Origin: Leptotrichia sp. oral taxon 498
GTDB taxonomy: Bacteria; Fusobacteriota; Fusobacteriia; Fusobacteriales; Leptotrichiaceae
Direction: 5' to 3'
NCBI RefSeq assembly: GCF_002240055.1
Contig: NZ_CP016753.1
Span: 1,240,001-1,304,000 of the forward strand
DNA length: 64,000 nt
The notes under the pieces were generated by a model, which saw only the letters and a list, made by a program, of their open reading frames with translations, was not told the DNA's origin and made no database searches. Positions 9,595-17,989 of this stretch are shown in pieces; positions within the stretch are counted from its first letter, which is position 1, and every line of letters starts with the position of its first letter. A program made the translations under genes and the position numbers.

Positions 9595-10692
9595 CTAATA
9601 TTTCAACATTTCTTTTCCAACATCTCTTATATTCAATGCCGCATTGTAATCTCTATCAATTTCAATTCCACAGCACTCACATTTATAACTTCTTTCTGAT
9701 AATTTCAGTTCCTCTTTAACATTTCCACATCTACTACAAGTTTTCGATGACGGAAACCACTTATCTATTTTTAAAAATTGCTTTCCTAAAAACATCAACT
9801 TATACTCAAGCATTTTCAAAAACATTCCCCATCCATTATCTCCTACACTTTTCCCAAAATTTAATGCCTGACTCATCCCTTTCATATTCAAATCCTCGAC
9901 AATCACAGCATTATGTTCTTTGGACAATTTTTTTGATAATTTATGTAGAAAATCTCTTCGACAATTTTTGATATATTCATGCAATTTTGATATTTTCTCT
10001 TTTTGCTTATACCAATTTTTAGAAAATCTCACTTTTTTTGATAATGATTTCTGCAATTTTTTCAATTCTTCTTCCAACATCCTAAAATATCTTGGATAAT
10101 CAGCTCTTTGGTTTTCAGAACTGACAAATAATTCAGACATTGAAAAGTCAAGTCCAATTACTTTATCATTACTTGGTATTTTTTGAATTTCTTTTTCAAA
10201 TTCTGTCAAAACAGAAACATAGTAATTTCCATTACTGTTTGTCAATGTTACCGACTTTATTCTGTAATCCTTTGGCATTTCTCTATGATATTTTAATTTT
10301 ATTTTTTTCAATTTTGGCAAAACCAAATATTTATTTTCCTCAATTCGTATTGAATTATTCACACAATTTGTCGTATAACTTTTAACACTATTCTTTTTAG
10401 ATTTGAACCTCGGAAATTTCGCTCTCTTCTGAAAAAAATTCGTAAACGATCGTCTTACATTTAATTGAGCATTTGAAAGTGCCAAACTGTCCACTTCTTT
10501 TAAAAATTGATTTTCACTTTTCAAACTGGCAGGTGTAATTATTTTATTTTTTCCAGTTTCTTCATAAAATTTATTTGCAGTATACAAAATCGTATTGTAA
10601 ACAAAACGAACACATCCAAAAGTCTTGTTTATCAATAATTTCTGTTCCTTATTTGGATAAATTCTGTATCTGAATGCTAAATTATATTTCAT
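9595..10692 (-). CDS. tnpB: TnpB, RNA-guided nuclease of IS200/IS605 element (copy 2)
   Basis: 365 residues, collinear with the first copy. RuvC residues are intact (D182 in VIGLDFSM, E266 in VIVEDLNMKGM, DRDYNAALNI near 346-355) and so is the zinc finger (CSRC 319-322, CECC 338-341). Differences from copy 1 are scattered conservative changes (for example RKVKFSKN versus KKVRFSKN), consistent with divergence under selection rather than decay. The ATG is preceded by AGGAGGTGTAATTTC. Confidence 0.9.
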   Translation of the reverse strand: MKYNLAFRYRIYPNKEQKLLINKTFGCVRFVYNTILYTANKFYEETGKNKIITPASLKSENQFLKEVDSLALSNAQLNVRRSFTNFFQKRAKFPRFKSKKNSVKSYTTNCVNNSIRIEENKYLVLPKLKKIKLKYHREMPKDYRIKSVTLTNSNGNYYVSVLTEFEKEIQKIPSNDKVIGLDFSMSELFVSSENQRADYPRYFRMLEEELKKLQKSLSKKVRFSKNWYKQKEKISKLHEYIKNCRRDFLHKLSKKLSKEHNAVIVEDLNMKGMSQALNFGKSVGDNGWGMFLKMLEYKLMFLGKQFLKIDKWFPSSKTCSRCGNVKEELKLSERSYKCECCGIEIDRDYNAALNIRDVGKEMLKY

Positions 10693-10829
10693 GAAATTAC
10701 ACCTCCTTTTGATATTGTATCATATGTATATTTTTTTTTAATTTTTTTACAAAAAAAGCAATTTATCTCCCACTTATAAAAGTCGGAGACTTCTTGCTAT
10801 CTTTTTGTTAACCCACATTTACCTATTTC

Positions 10830-12010
10830 CTAGTCTTCCAAAATCTCTTTGGCAAAACTTCCTTCTTTTTCAGTCCCCAATAAAATTTCCTCAACAGTCG
10901 CCGCAATATCAGCAAAAGTTTTTCTTGTTCCAATATTTATATTCTTTTTGACATTTTTTCCGTAAATCAATATTGGAATGTACTCTCTTGTGTGGTCAGT
11001 TCCTTTATAAGTAGGATCATTTCCGTGATCGGCAGTGATAATCAAGATTTCATCATCTTTCAAATTTTTCTCAATTTCAGGTAACCAATTGTCAAATTCA
11101 ATCAAAGCATTTACATAACCTTCCACATTTCTTCTATGCCCATAAACTGCATCAAAGTCAACCAAGTTAGTAAAAATCAATCCTTTTGTATCTTCTTTTA
11201 ATGCCACAATTGTTTTCTTAATTCCATCCAAATTATCTTGATTAGCTTTTCTATTGTCTGTAATTCCTTTTCCATTGAACAAGTCACTCGTTTTTCCAAT
11301 TCCAACTACATCAAGTCCAGCTTTTTCCAATCTTTCAAGCATTGTTTCTTTTGGCGGATCAATCGAAAAGTCGTGTCTGTTTGCAGTTCTTTTAAATTCT
11401 CCAACTTTTTTACCAACATAAGGTCTTGCAATTACCCTTGCCACAGGCGATTTTTCATTACAAATTTCAAGTGCAATTTCACATGCTTTGTAAAGTTCTT
11501 CTAATGGTATAATTTCTTCATTTGCAGCAATTTGAAACACAGGGTCCGCTGAACCGTAAACTATCCAATTTCCTGTTCTAATTTGTTCTTCTCCATATTG
11601 GTCAATCGCTACAGTCCCTGAAATTGGCTTATTCAACATAGCTTTTCTTCCTGTTTTTTCTTCAAATTCCTTTATAACTTCATCTGAAAATCCATTTTTA
11701 TAATTTGGAAACGGTCTTTCTAGCGGCACACCAGCTATCTCCCAATGTCCAGTCGTAGAATCTTTTCCATGTGATACCTCAATCGCTCTTCCATAGGCCC
11801 CTTCAGCATTTTCCACAGCTGGAGTCCCTTCAATTTCAGTAATATTTCCAAGTCCTAATTTACCCATATTAGGCAAACTCATTCCACCATGAGCTTTCGC
11901 CATATTCCCTAAAGTATTTGACCCACAGTCATCAAATAAATTCGCATCAGACAATTCTCCTGCTCCAACACTGTCTAAAACTATTATTGTTATTCTTTCT
12001 ATTTTTTCAT
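10830..12010 (-). CDS. deoB: Phosphopentomutase DeoB, apparent frameshift at codon 3
   Basis: DeoB interconverts ribose- or deoxyribose-1-phosphate and the 5-phosphate in nucleoside salvage. The body (10830-11954, 374 codons from a TTG) contains the alkaline-phosphatase-superfamily blocks SHGKDSTTGHWE, LVDFDAVYGHRR and ITADHGNDPTYKGTDHTRE. The family's start, with a metal-binding Asp in VLDSVG, is encoded upstream in the same frame (ITIIVLDSVGAGELSDANLF) but has no start codon there. The ATG at 12010, with an AAAGGAAG ribosome binding site, is out of frame and hits TAG after three codons. One extra A in the A6 run (12002-12007) would give MKKIERITIIVLDSVG. As read, the gene is frameshifted; starting at the TTG would lose the metal ligand. 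Confidence 0.8.
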
Positions 12011-12021
12011 TTTCTTATCTT

Positions 12022-12085
12022 CCTTTCTTTTTTATTTAATTATATCTTTTATCTGTTTTAAAAGCAATTGATTTTAAGATTTTTT
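12022..12085. repeat. 64-bp direct repeat with promoter, copy A
   Basis: Sixty-four bases matching 14707-14770 with one visible mismatch (T versus C near 12054). On the minus strand it holds TTGCTT, a 17-bp spacer, TATAAT and the start of an AAAGGA ribosome binding site. Here it lies between an orphan gene and deoB, so it supplies deoB's promoter. The two copies flank a 2.6-kb cassette of immunity-like genes. Confidence 0.85.
12039..12067 (-). promoter_or_regulatory. Promoter for deoB within direct repeat
   Basis: On the minus strand, -35 TTGCTT is at 12067-12062, followed by a 17-bp spacer and a consensus -10 TATAAT at 12044-12039. It is followed by AAAGGAAG and the ATG at 12010. Confidence 0.65.
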
Positions 12086-12664
12086 TTATTCATCAGAGCC
12101 ATAAACAATCATTAATAAATATTCTTTATACCGTATTATTCCTGCTGAAAAAACATTGTATGCATAAAATTCACTTAAAATAGCTTCATATTTCTTTATC
12201 GCTACATAAAAATTTACAGGCTCACCAAACCAATGTGTTATTTGATTGAAAAAACATCTTACATTCCAGTATTGTTCCTTTTTATCTGCTTTATTTTCTA
12301 AATTTTCAATTATTTCCTCAACAGTAAATTCTGTTTGCAATTTAATAAATTCAGAAATTCTATCGTAACCAGCTTTTGTTTCATTTTGTTTTATCAATTT
12401 TTCATGTTTTCTATTTTTTTTGAAAACAATATTCAATTTTTCCAATTTTTTTCTAGTATTATCATCTTTTTTCTCAGATGAACTACTTTCATAATATTGC
12501 AATAATTTTTTCTTTATTATTTCATTCAAATCATTATTTTTATCATTGTCAATAAAAAATGTATCAATATATATTGCCGTATATTCAGGACAAACCTTCA
12601 TCCCATCATTCCAACACATTAAGACACCTTCAATAAATCCTTCAATGTAATCCCTATTCTTCAT
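12086..12664 (-). CDS. Uncharacterised protein in immunity-like cluster
   Basis: 192 residues, no signal peptide, no recognised family. The N-terminus (IEGFIEGVLMCWNDGMKVCP) and C-terminus (FFNQITHWFGEPVNFYVAIK) are conserved-looking helical segments joined by a lysine-rich middle (85-105). The cytoplasmic, acidic, small character and its place beside an Imm51-like gene fit an orphan immunity protein, but this is inference. The stop codon abuts repeat copy A. The ATG at 12664 has a weak AAAGGAATTATTACA leader. Confidence 0.55.
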   Translation of the reverse strand: MKNRDYIEGFIEGVLMCWNDGMKVCPEYTAIYIDTFFIDNDKNNDLNEIIKKKLLQYYESSSSEKKDDNTRKKLEKLNIVFKKNRKHEKLIKQNETKAGYDRISEFIKLQTEFTVEEIIENLENKADKKEQYWNVRCFFNQITHWFGEPVNFYVAIKKYEAILSEFYAYNVFSAGIIRYKEYLLMIVYGSDE

Positions 12665-12685
12665 TGTAATAATTCCTTTTCAAAA

Positions 12686-13183
12686 TTATGATTTTTTATA
12701 AATATTTGTCAAATCATCAAAAACAACTTTCTCGTAAATCTCAGCATCAGTTATAAACATATATCCATTAAAAAGTACTTCATCGTAAGCCCACACACTA
12801 AATTGACTAATAGAATATGGCATTATTTCATCAATTGTTAAATTTTGGAAGAAAAAGTTTTCTGTAATAATTCCATTTCTAGCATTTTCTACATCGTATT
12901 TAGTTAAGCTATTTCCCAATTTTTGAATAACCTTCTCCAATGGAACAGACAATTTATTCTCTTTTAAACGGCTGTTCGCCATACCTAAATATTTTTTTAC
13001 AATGCTATTCTTTATTTTGACATCCCATTCTTCTACACTATCAAGAATAAGAGACATCTGTTTTTCCAGTTCCTTATCATAAATTTCAGCTTCTTCTATT
13101 GATACGTATACTTTTTTCCCAAGCCAGTCAACTTCAAAATCCTCAATATCGCCATTATCATTTACATTAAACGCTATCTTCAT
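12686..13183 (-). CDS. Uncharacterised protein, DUF2262-like
   Basis: 165 residues. The C-terminal half (LTIDEIMPYSISQFSVWAYD, then EVLFNGYMFITDAEIY) recalls small proteins annotated with DUF2262 or DUF7021-type domains often found in immunity clusters; the match is by memory and tentative. It has no signal peptide and is acidic overall. It is spaced 21 bp from its downstream neighbour and 22 bp from its upstream neighbour, so the genes are co-transcribed on the minus strand. The start ATG at 13183 is preceded by GAGGGAAA. Confidence 0.55.
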   Translation of the reverse strand: MKIAFNVNDNGDIEDFEVDWLGKKVYVSIEEAEIYDKELEKQMSLILDSVEEWDVKIKNSIVKKYLGMANSRLKENKLSVPLEKVIQKLGNSLTKYDVENARNGIITENFFFQNLTIDEIMPYSISQFSVWAYDEVLFNGYMFITDAEIYEKVVFDDLTNIYKKS

Positions 13184-13205
13184 TTTCCCTCATTTCTATT
13201 TTTAT

Positions 13206-13664
13206 CTAAAATGAATCCCAGAAAATATCATCTCCATTTTCCTCAATATATTTATAAATTTTATCTTCATTTTCAATCAAATCCTCAACTATTTCAGCCA
13301 CTTTCCGAATTTTTCCCCAGTTTTCCTTAGTATTTCCAAAATAGCGTCCAGCATATCCCCCAGCTTCAGGATCAGAATCATAGTCTTCATAAAGTTCTGG
13401 ATAATTATTCTCCAAATAACTTTCAATTAAAGCCGCCCATCCATGGCCATTTAAATAAGCTTCTTCATTAATTTCAGATACTTTTTCAAAAATTTCATCA
13501 AATTTTTTATCATTATTCATTAGGCAAAAGGCTACTTGATCGTTAATGTCATCCTTTATTTCCTGTATTTCTTCTTCTGAAAGTTCCATTCCACTTTTTT
13601 TCAAACTTTCAATATATTCCTCAAACCCTTTTTCATCTTACTCATCAATTGCTACATATTTCAT
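13206..13664 (-). pseudogene. Imm51-like immunity protein, early in-frame stop
   Basis: The 132-codon open part (13206-13604) has the features of Imm51-type immunity proteins: LNGHGWAALIESYLENNYPE, YDSDPEAGGYAG, then an acidic helical tail (EDLIENEDKIYKYIEENGDD). The natural start is the ATG at 13664 with an AAGGAGAAATTT ribosome binding site, reading MKYVAIDE, then TAA (13638-13640), then DEKGFEEYIESLKKSGMELS in the same frame. So a nonsense codon sits at codon 9. Translation could restart at the TTG at 13604, giving a slightly shortened protein. No cognate toxin is in the window. Confidence 0.7.
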
Positions 13665-13775
13665 AAATTTCTCCTTCTTTTCTTCATTTTATTTTTAACC
13701 AATCTCCAAAAACGCCATGTATGATAAATAATCCAATAATTTCGTTCATTCCTGTAAATCATTATTTTTATAATT

Positions 13776-14678
13776 TTAATTATCATATTTTTTATAATTT
13801 TTAGGCATAACATTATTTTGAAAATAATAAAAATTAAATTTTACGCTATTAAAATTTGTATTTTCATAATTAACTATCACTTTTTTATCTGTTTCAAAAA
13901 AATCATCCATAATATAAATTTCTTTTTTCTTTTCAGAAATTGATATACTGTAATTACTATATCTTTTCATAATATAATCTTTTTTAAAAAATATTATTAC
14001 AGTTATTACCAGTAATAATATTATTATTGTAAACAATTTAATCATTAAATTTAAATATCCCCAAGTAATTCCAACTGAAAAAATTATTATTATAAAAAAT
14101 ACTGCAAAACACATCATATAATACTTTTCAAAAATTGAATATTTTACATATAATTTTTCTCCATTCACTTTTTCACGAATTTCTTTTTTTGGATAACCTA
14201 TTTTCTCCAATAAACATTCCAAAATTTCATCTTTATTTTTTATGTCACAAAAAATATAACTTTTTTTATGATTACTTTCTATTGAAACATCAATTATTAA
14301 ATTACAGAAATACTTGTAAATATTCATTGAGCTGTCAAAATTTAAAAGAATGTCATACGAGCCTAATATATTTTTTCTCACTGTCAAAGTTTTTATATCA
14401 TTATATGCAATCGTTTTCTCAAAAAATAGACCTTTTATTTTCACTTCATAATCAGAAAAATCAAATTTCATCTTATTTTTAATAATCATTACCAAAAGAA
14501 ATCTATATATAAAATAACTTATTCCAATAGCTAAAAAAAATATCCCGTCCTTTTCTTTCTCATTAAATAAAATATCAATTCCTCCTAATAAATGTCCTAA
14601 AAACAGTATTAGAAAAAATATATCCCACATATTAATTTCAAATTTTGAATATTTTATTTCCATATAATTTATCTCCAT
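13776..14678 (-). CDS. Membrane protein with PH-like domain
   Basis: 300 residues with two pairs of hydrophobic helices: about 17-60 (MWDIFFLILFLGHLLGGIDI and FFLAIGISYFIYRFLLVMII) and about 188-232 (MMCFAVFFIIIIFSVGITWG and IIILLLVITVIIFFKK). After each pair is a beta-rich soluble segment (MKFDFSDYEVKIKGLFFEKT; YSNYSISISEKKKEIYIMDD) typical of bacterial PH-like or YdbS-like proteins. No enzyme motif is seen. It starts just downstream of the second copy of the 64-bp promoter repeat and ends about 110 bp before the Imm51-like gene. The role is unknown. Confidence 0.6.
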   Translation of the reverse strand: MEINYMEIKYSKFEINMWDIFFLILFLGHLLGGIDILFNEKEKDGIFFLAIGISYFIYRFLLVMIIKNKMKFDFSDYEVKIKGLFFEKTIAYNDIKTLTVRKNILGSYDILLNFDSSMNIYKYFCNLIIDVSIESNHKKSYIFCDIKNKDEILECLLEKIGYPKKEIREKVNGEKLYVKYSIFEKYYMMCFAVFFIIIIFSVGITWGYLNLMIKLFTIIILLLVITVIIFFKKDYIMKRYSNYSISISEKKKEIYIMDDFFETDKKVIVNYENTNFNSVKFNFYYFQNNVMPKNYKKYDN

Positions 14679-14706
14679 ATTTTACTATTTCTTTCAATAC
14701 TTTCTC

Positions 14707-14770
14707 CCTTTCTTTTTTATTTAATTATATCTTTTATCCGTTTTAAAAGCAATTGATTTTAAGATTTTTT
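14707..14770. repeat. 64-bp direct repeat with promoter, copy B
   Basis: Second copy of the repeat at 12022-12085. Its promoter-distal end contains the last four codons of the 228-residue gene. The minus strand again carries TTGCTT (14752-14747), 17 bp, and TATAAT (14729-14724), and so can drive the membrane-protein gene downstream. Confidence 0.85.
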
Positions 14771-15445
14771 ATAATACTTCTCTGCAATATCTGTTATATC
14801 TATGCTTACATCCAGTCCTGTATTCAAATATATTTTATCATCCTTTTTCAAAAATGCTTCCCAAATTTTTCCCGTATTCAAATAAGCCGTGACAATTTCA
14901 AAATCATTTTTTAAAATTTTTACTATTTCTCTATTTCTTAGTTTCGATATTTCTTTAAAAAAATTTTCAATATTATTATCTAATTTATCTATATCAACAA
15001 AATATATATCATAAAATAATTGTTTTTTATATTCTTCAAATGTATCAAAATATCCTTTAAAATTACTCAATCCTAACCACTGTAACAAAATATCTGAACA
15101 AGAAATTTTGTTTATTAAACTTATTTCTTCTTTAGACATCAACCTTAATAACTGATGTTCAGTAAATTTTAAAGGTAAATATTTGTAATTGTGTTGATAA
15201 ATTTTTTCTCGATATGGAACCATCAAAAAATTATTCTCAAATTTTACTATACCTGTATCACATTTATTTTTTATATCTCCATAATTAAATTCAAACACAA
15301 ACTTATATCGTACTTCTTCATTATAAGAAATTAATTCATACCAATATCCATAATAAACAATTTCATTATTTTTCATAATTTGAAGATAATCCTCGTAACA
15401 ACTATCATAATAATTTTCATCCCAAGTAATTATACTTACATCCAT
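14759..15445 (-). CDS. Uncharacterised protein in immunity-like cluster
   Basis: 228 residues, cytoplasmic, rich in Tyr, Ile and Lys. Motif-like segments are YYGYWYELISYNEEVRYKF and LLQWLGLSNFKGYFDTFEEY. No family was recognised. The last codons lie inside direct repeat copy B, which means the gene's 3' end and the following promoter were duplicated as one unit. The ATG at 15445 has a weak leader (GGATGAGATAAA). An orphan immunity or toxin-antidote role is possible from context only. Confidence 0.55.
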   Translation of the reverse strand: MDVSIITWDENYYDSCYEDYLQIMKNNEIVYYGYWYELISYNEEVRYKFVFEFNYGDIKNKCDTGIVKFENNFLMVPYREKIYQHNYKYLPLKFTEHQLLRLMSKEEISLINKISCSDILLQWLGLSNFKGYFDTFEEYKKQLFYDIYFVDIDKLDNNIENFFKEISKLRNREIVKILKNDFEIVTAYLNTGKIWEAFLKKDDKIYLNTGLDVSIDITDIAEKYYKKS

Positions 15446-15526
15446 TTTATCTCATCCTGTTTATATTAATTTATTCTTGAATTATCATAATTTTTTATAA
15501 TTCTTAAATATTTAAAAATTTAAATT

Positions 15527-16528
15527 TTATTTCTTCCTATATTTTCTCCCTTTCTTCTCTCCAATCGCCTCCAAAATCCCATTTTTCACAAGTTTATTCA
15601 AAAATCTTCTTGCCGTAGAATCCGAAACATTCAAAATTTTTTGAGCCTCACTATTGTCAATATAATTATTTTTCTCAAAATACACTTCCAGTATTTTCAG
15701 CCTTTGTAACTCTTTATCAGTCATTTTATCAGTCAAAATATCAGTCATTTTTAAGTCATTTTTTTGCAATTCTTCCAAAGTTTCTTTTATTATTTCAAGA
15801 ATAAATGTAATAAATGGCGTAGATTCTCCAATATTATTCGATAAATTTATCGCCTCATAATATTTCTGCTGTTTTTTCTGAATCAAAGTTTCAATTGGAA
15901 GCCAAGCAAAAAACTCTTTCCATTTTGATAGGATTAATGTATGCCAAAGCCGTCCTAACCTTCCATTTCCATCTTGAAACGGATGAATAAATTCAAATTC
16001 ATAATGAAATACACATGCCTTTATTAGTGGATGAACTTTACTTTTTTTCAACCACGAAAAAAGCTGGTCGATTAATTCAGGAATATATTGAGGTGGTGTC
16101 CCTGCATGAATCAGCTGACTTCCCTGATAAACTCCTGCTCCTTTTGTACGAAATCTTCCATTTTCATTTATTAAATCAGCAGTCAAGATTTTATGTGCCT
16201 TGAGTAAATCTTTAATCGAATATGGATTTAATAAAGTTAATTTTTCATAGATTTCATAAGCATTCTTAACTTCTTTTATATCCTTTGGCGGAGCTAAAAT
16301 TCTTTTCCCATTAATCACGTCCGTCACTTGTTCAAATGTTAGTGTATTTTGTTCTATCGCAAGTGATGAATAAATTGTTTTTATTCTATTTTCTCTTCTC
16401 AAAACTGGATTTGAAGATAATTTTTCTGAAACTATAATCATTCCTGTTAATTCAGTAATCTGAGCCACAAGCTCAATTATCTCATTTGTAATCTCAAATG
16501 GTGGATTATAATTATATTCTTTTCCCAT
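15527..16528 (-). CDS. Fic family protein (protein adenylyltransferase type)
   Basis: 333 residues. The catalytic Fic motif HPFQDGNGRLGR is at 182-193, matching HPFx(D/E)GNGRxGR in full, so AMP transfer to a target hydroxyl is expected. An N-terminal inhibitory-helix-like motif S55-LAI-E59 matches (S/T)xxxE, with Q in place of the usual G or N. The C-terminus (275-333: LKILEVYFEKNNYIDNSEAQ, then a helix ending STARRFLNKL) is a winged helix, so it may also bind DNA. It starts 7 bp after the stop of the DUF4143 ATPase and is co-transcribed with it. The target protein is unknown. Confidence 0.88.
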   Translation of the reverse strand: MGKEYNYNPPFEITNEIIELVAQITELTGMIIVSEKLSSNPVLRRENRIKTIYSSLAIEQNTLTFEQVTDVINGKRILAPPKDIKEVKNAYEIYEKLTLLNPYSIKDLLKAHKILTADLINENGRFRTKGAGVYQGSQLIHAGTPPQYIPELIDQLFSWLKKSKVHPLIKACVFHYEFEFIHPFQDGNGRLGRLWHTLILSKWKEFFAWLPIETLIQKKQQKYYEAINLSNNIGESTPFITFILEIIKETLEELQKNDLKMTDILTDKMTDKELQRLKILEVYFEKNNYIDNSEAQKILNVSDSTARRFLNKLVKNGILEAIGEKKGRKYRKK

Positions 16529-16535
16529 TTTAAAA

Positions 16536-17861
16536 CTATCCTTTATTATTTTTTTCTTTTTTCACAATATTTCCGATTTCTTCTGTCATATACAACGGTA
16601 AATTTAACAACCATTCTTCTTTTTTATAATCATTCATTGATATTCTTACTGATATTTCGGGGTTATATTTTTCTTTATATATTTTCAAACTTTTGGCTTT
16701 TAAATTTACTTCGGCTTTTACTTCGACAGGGATTATACTTTCTCCATTATCTAATAAGAAGTCAATTTCACATGAACCACGGTCATTTGTGTAATAATAT
16801 ATATTCAAATTTTCAATTGTAACAAGTTGTTGCAACACATATTGTTCTGTTAATGCTCCTTTAAATTCAACAAATAGTTTATTTCCTTCAATAAGTGTAC
16901 TCTGATTCAATCCTGTCATGCAGGTAAGAAGTCCTGTATCAAGCAAGAACAGTTTAAAAGCCTTCAAATCTCCGTATGCTTTTAATGGAAGTTTAGGGTT
17001 ATTAACTCTATTCACTTTATAAATAAGACCACAGTCAATAAGCCACATTAATGCCATTTCGTATTCTTTTGCCCTCGCACCTTCCCTAACCAAACCATAA
17101 ATAAATTTTTTATTTTCTTTTGCAAGTTGTGATGGAATACTATTCCATAACATTCTCAATCTAGGCACAATTTCATTTGGAGCATGTTTTGAAAAATCCT
17201 GTTCATAAGCTAAAAGTATACGCTTTTGAATTTCCCTAACTTCATTAAAATCTTTATTTTCCGAAAAATGAAGTACGCATTCAGGCATTCCTCCTACAAA
17301 ATAGTAGTATTTAAGTATATCTATAAATTTTTGCCTAAATACTTTTATCATCTGATAATCATTATTTTCAATAAGTTTTAAAAATTTCCCATTCCCTGTG
17401 GCAAGTAAAAATTCCTCAAAAGATAAAGGATACAACTTTAAAAAATCAATTTTCCCAACCGGAAACGATGTCCCCTCATGCAGTGCAACTCCTAATAATG
17501 AACCCGCACAAACAATATGATACTGCCGTGCATTTTCGTAAAAATATTTAAGGCTAGAAATTGCTCTTGGAACTTCCTGAACTTCATCAAAAATAATCAA
17601 AGTTTCTTTAGGCACTATTTTTATTCCGCTATAAAGCTCAATCCCCATAATTAGTCGGTCTACATCTAAATCTACTTCAAACAATTCTTTCATATTAGAA
17701 TTAGAATCAAAATTTATATAAACTGTATTTTTATAAGCCTTCTCTCCAAATTCCTTCATAAGCCAAGTTTTTCCCACTTGTCTTGCCCCTTGTATAACCA
17801 AAGGTTTCCTATCTTTTTTATTTTTCCATTCATAAAGATTTTCAATAGCAACTCTATACAT
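16536..17861 (-). CDS. AAA+ ATPase with C-terminal DUF4143
   Basis: 441 residues of a common but poorly understood ATPase family. Walker A GARQVGKT is at 25-32, Walker B LIIFDEVQ at about 88-95, and a sensor-type segment YHIVCAGSLLG follows near 115. The C-terminal DUF4143 region ends with CEIDFLLDNGESIIPVEVKA, a nuclease-like D...ExK arrangement seen in this family. Family members are often variable accessory genes. It is the first gene of a two-gene operon with the Fic protein. The ATG follows AAGAGGTGTTTT. A good promoter and three phased repeats lie directly upstream (17887-17990). Confidence 0.85.
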   Translation of the reverse strand: MYRVAIENLYEWKNKKDRKPLVIQGARQVGKTWLMKEFGEKAYKNTVYINFDSNSNMKELFEVDLDVDRLIMGIELYSGIKIVPKETLIIFDEVQEVPRAISSLKYFYENARQYHIVCAGSLLGVALHEGTSFPVGKIDFLKLYPLSFEEFLLATGNGKFLKLIENNDYQMIKVFRQKFIDILKYYYFVGGMPECVLHFSENKDFNEVREIQKRILLAYEQDFSKHAPNEIVPRLRMLWNSIPSQLAKENKKFIYGLVREGARAKEYEMALMWLIDCGLIYKVNRVNNPKLPLKAYGDLKAFKLFLLDTGLLTCMTGLNQSTLIEGNKLFVEFKGALTEQYVLQQLVTIENLNIYYYTNDRGSCEIDFLLDNGESIIPVEVKAEVNLKAKSLKIYKEKYNPEISVRISMNDYKKEEWLLNLPLYMTEEIGNIVKKEKNNKG

Positions 17862-17886
17862 AAAACACCTCTTTTCACAACTTTAT

Positions 17887-17924
17887 GTATAAAATATAGC
17901 ACATCTTAACAAAAATTACAACGA
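17887..17924 (-). promoter_or_regulatory. Promoter of the ATPase-Fic operon, overlapping repeat 1
   Basis: On the minus strand the TTGTAA of the gene-proximal TCGTTGTAA repeat serves as -35, followed by 17 bp (TTTTTGTTAAGATGTGC) and TATATT as -10. The ATG at 17861 lies about 35 bp further on. A protein bound to the repeat would cover the -35 element. Confidence 0.55.
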
Positions 17925-17989
17925 AAAAATGTTCTCTTCATACACTTTTTACAACGAAAAATACAAATATATTGCAAAAATTACAACGA
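17916..17989 (-). repeat. Three phased TCGTTGTAA repeats (operator-like)
   Basis: TCGTTGTAA occurs at 17924-17916, 17957-17949 and 17989-17981 on the minus strand, mostly followed by TTTTTG. The spacing is 33 and 32 bp, close to three helical turns, so all copies face the same side of the DNA. The rest of the 300-bp gap up to the HxlR remnant shows nothing else I can identify. Confidence 0.6.

Larger units (their letters stand above)
9483..10806 (-). mobile_element. IS200/IS605-type element, TnpB only (copy 2)
   Basis: About 1324 bp, sitting between deoB and the lipoprotein gene. It shares both ends with copy 1. The left end starts after TTAAC (10811-10807) with AAAAAGATAGCAAGAAG, and here the left hairpin TCTCCGACTT/AAGTGGGAGA is well formed. 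The right end stops at GTTCACT. There is no tnpA. No gene appears to be interrupted; it lies in an intergenic gap only tens of bases from the flanking genes. Confidence 0.8.
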
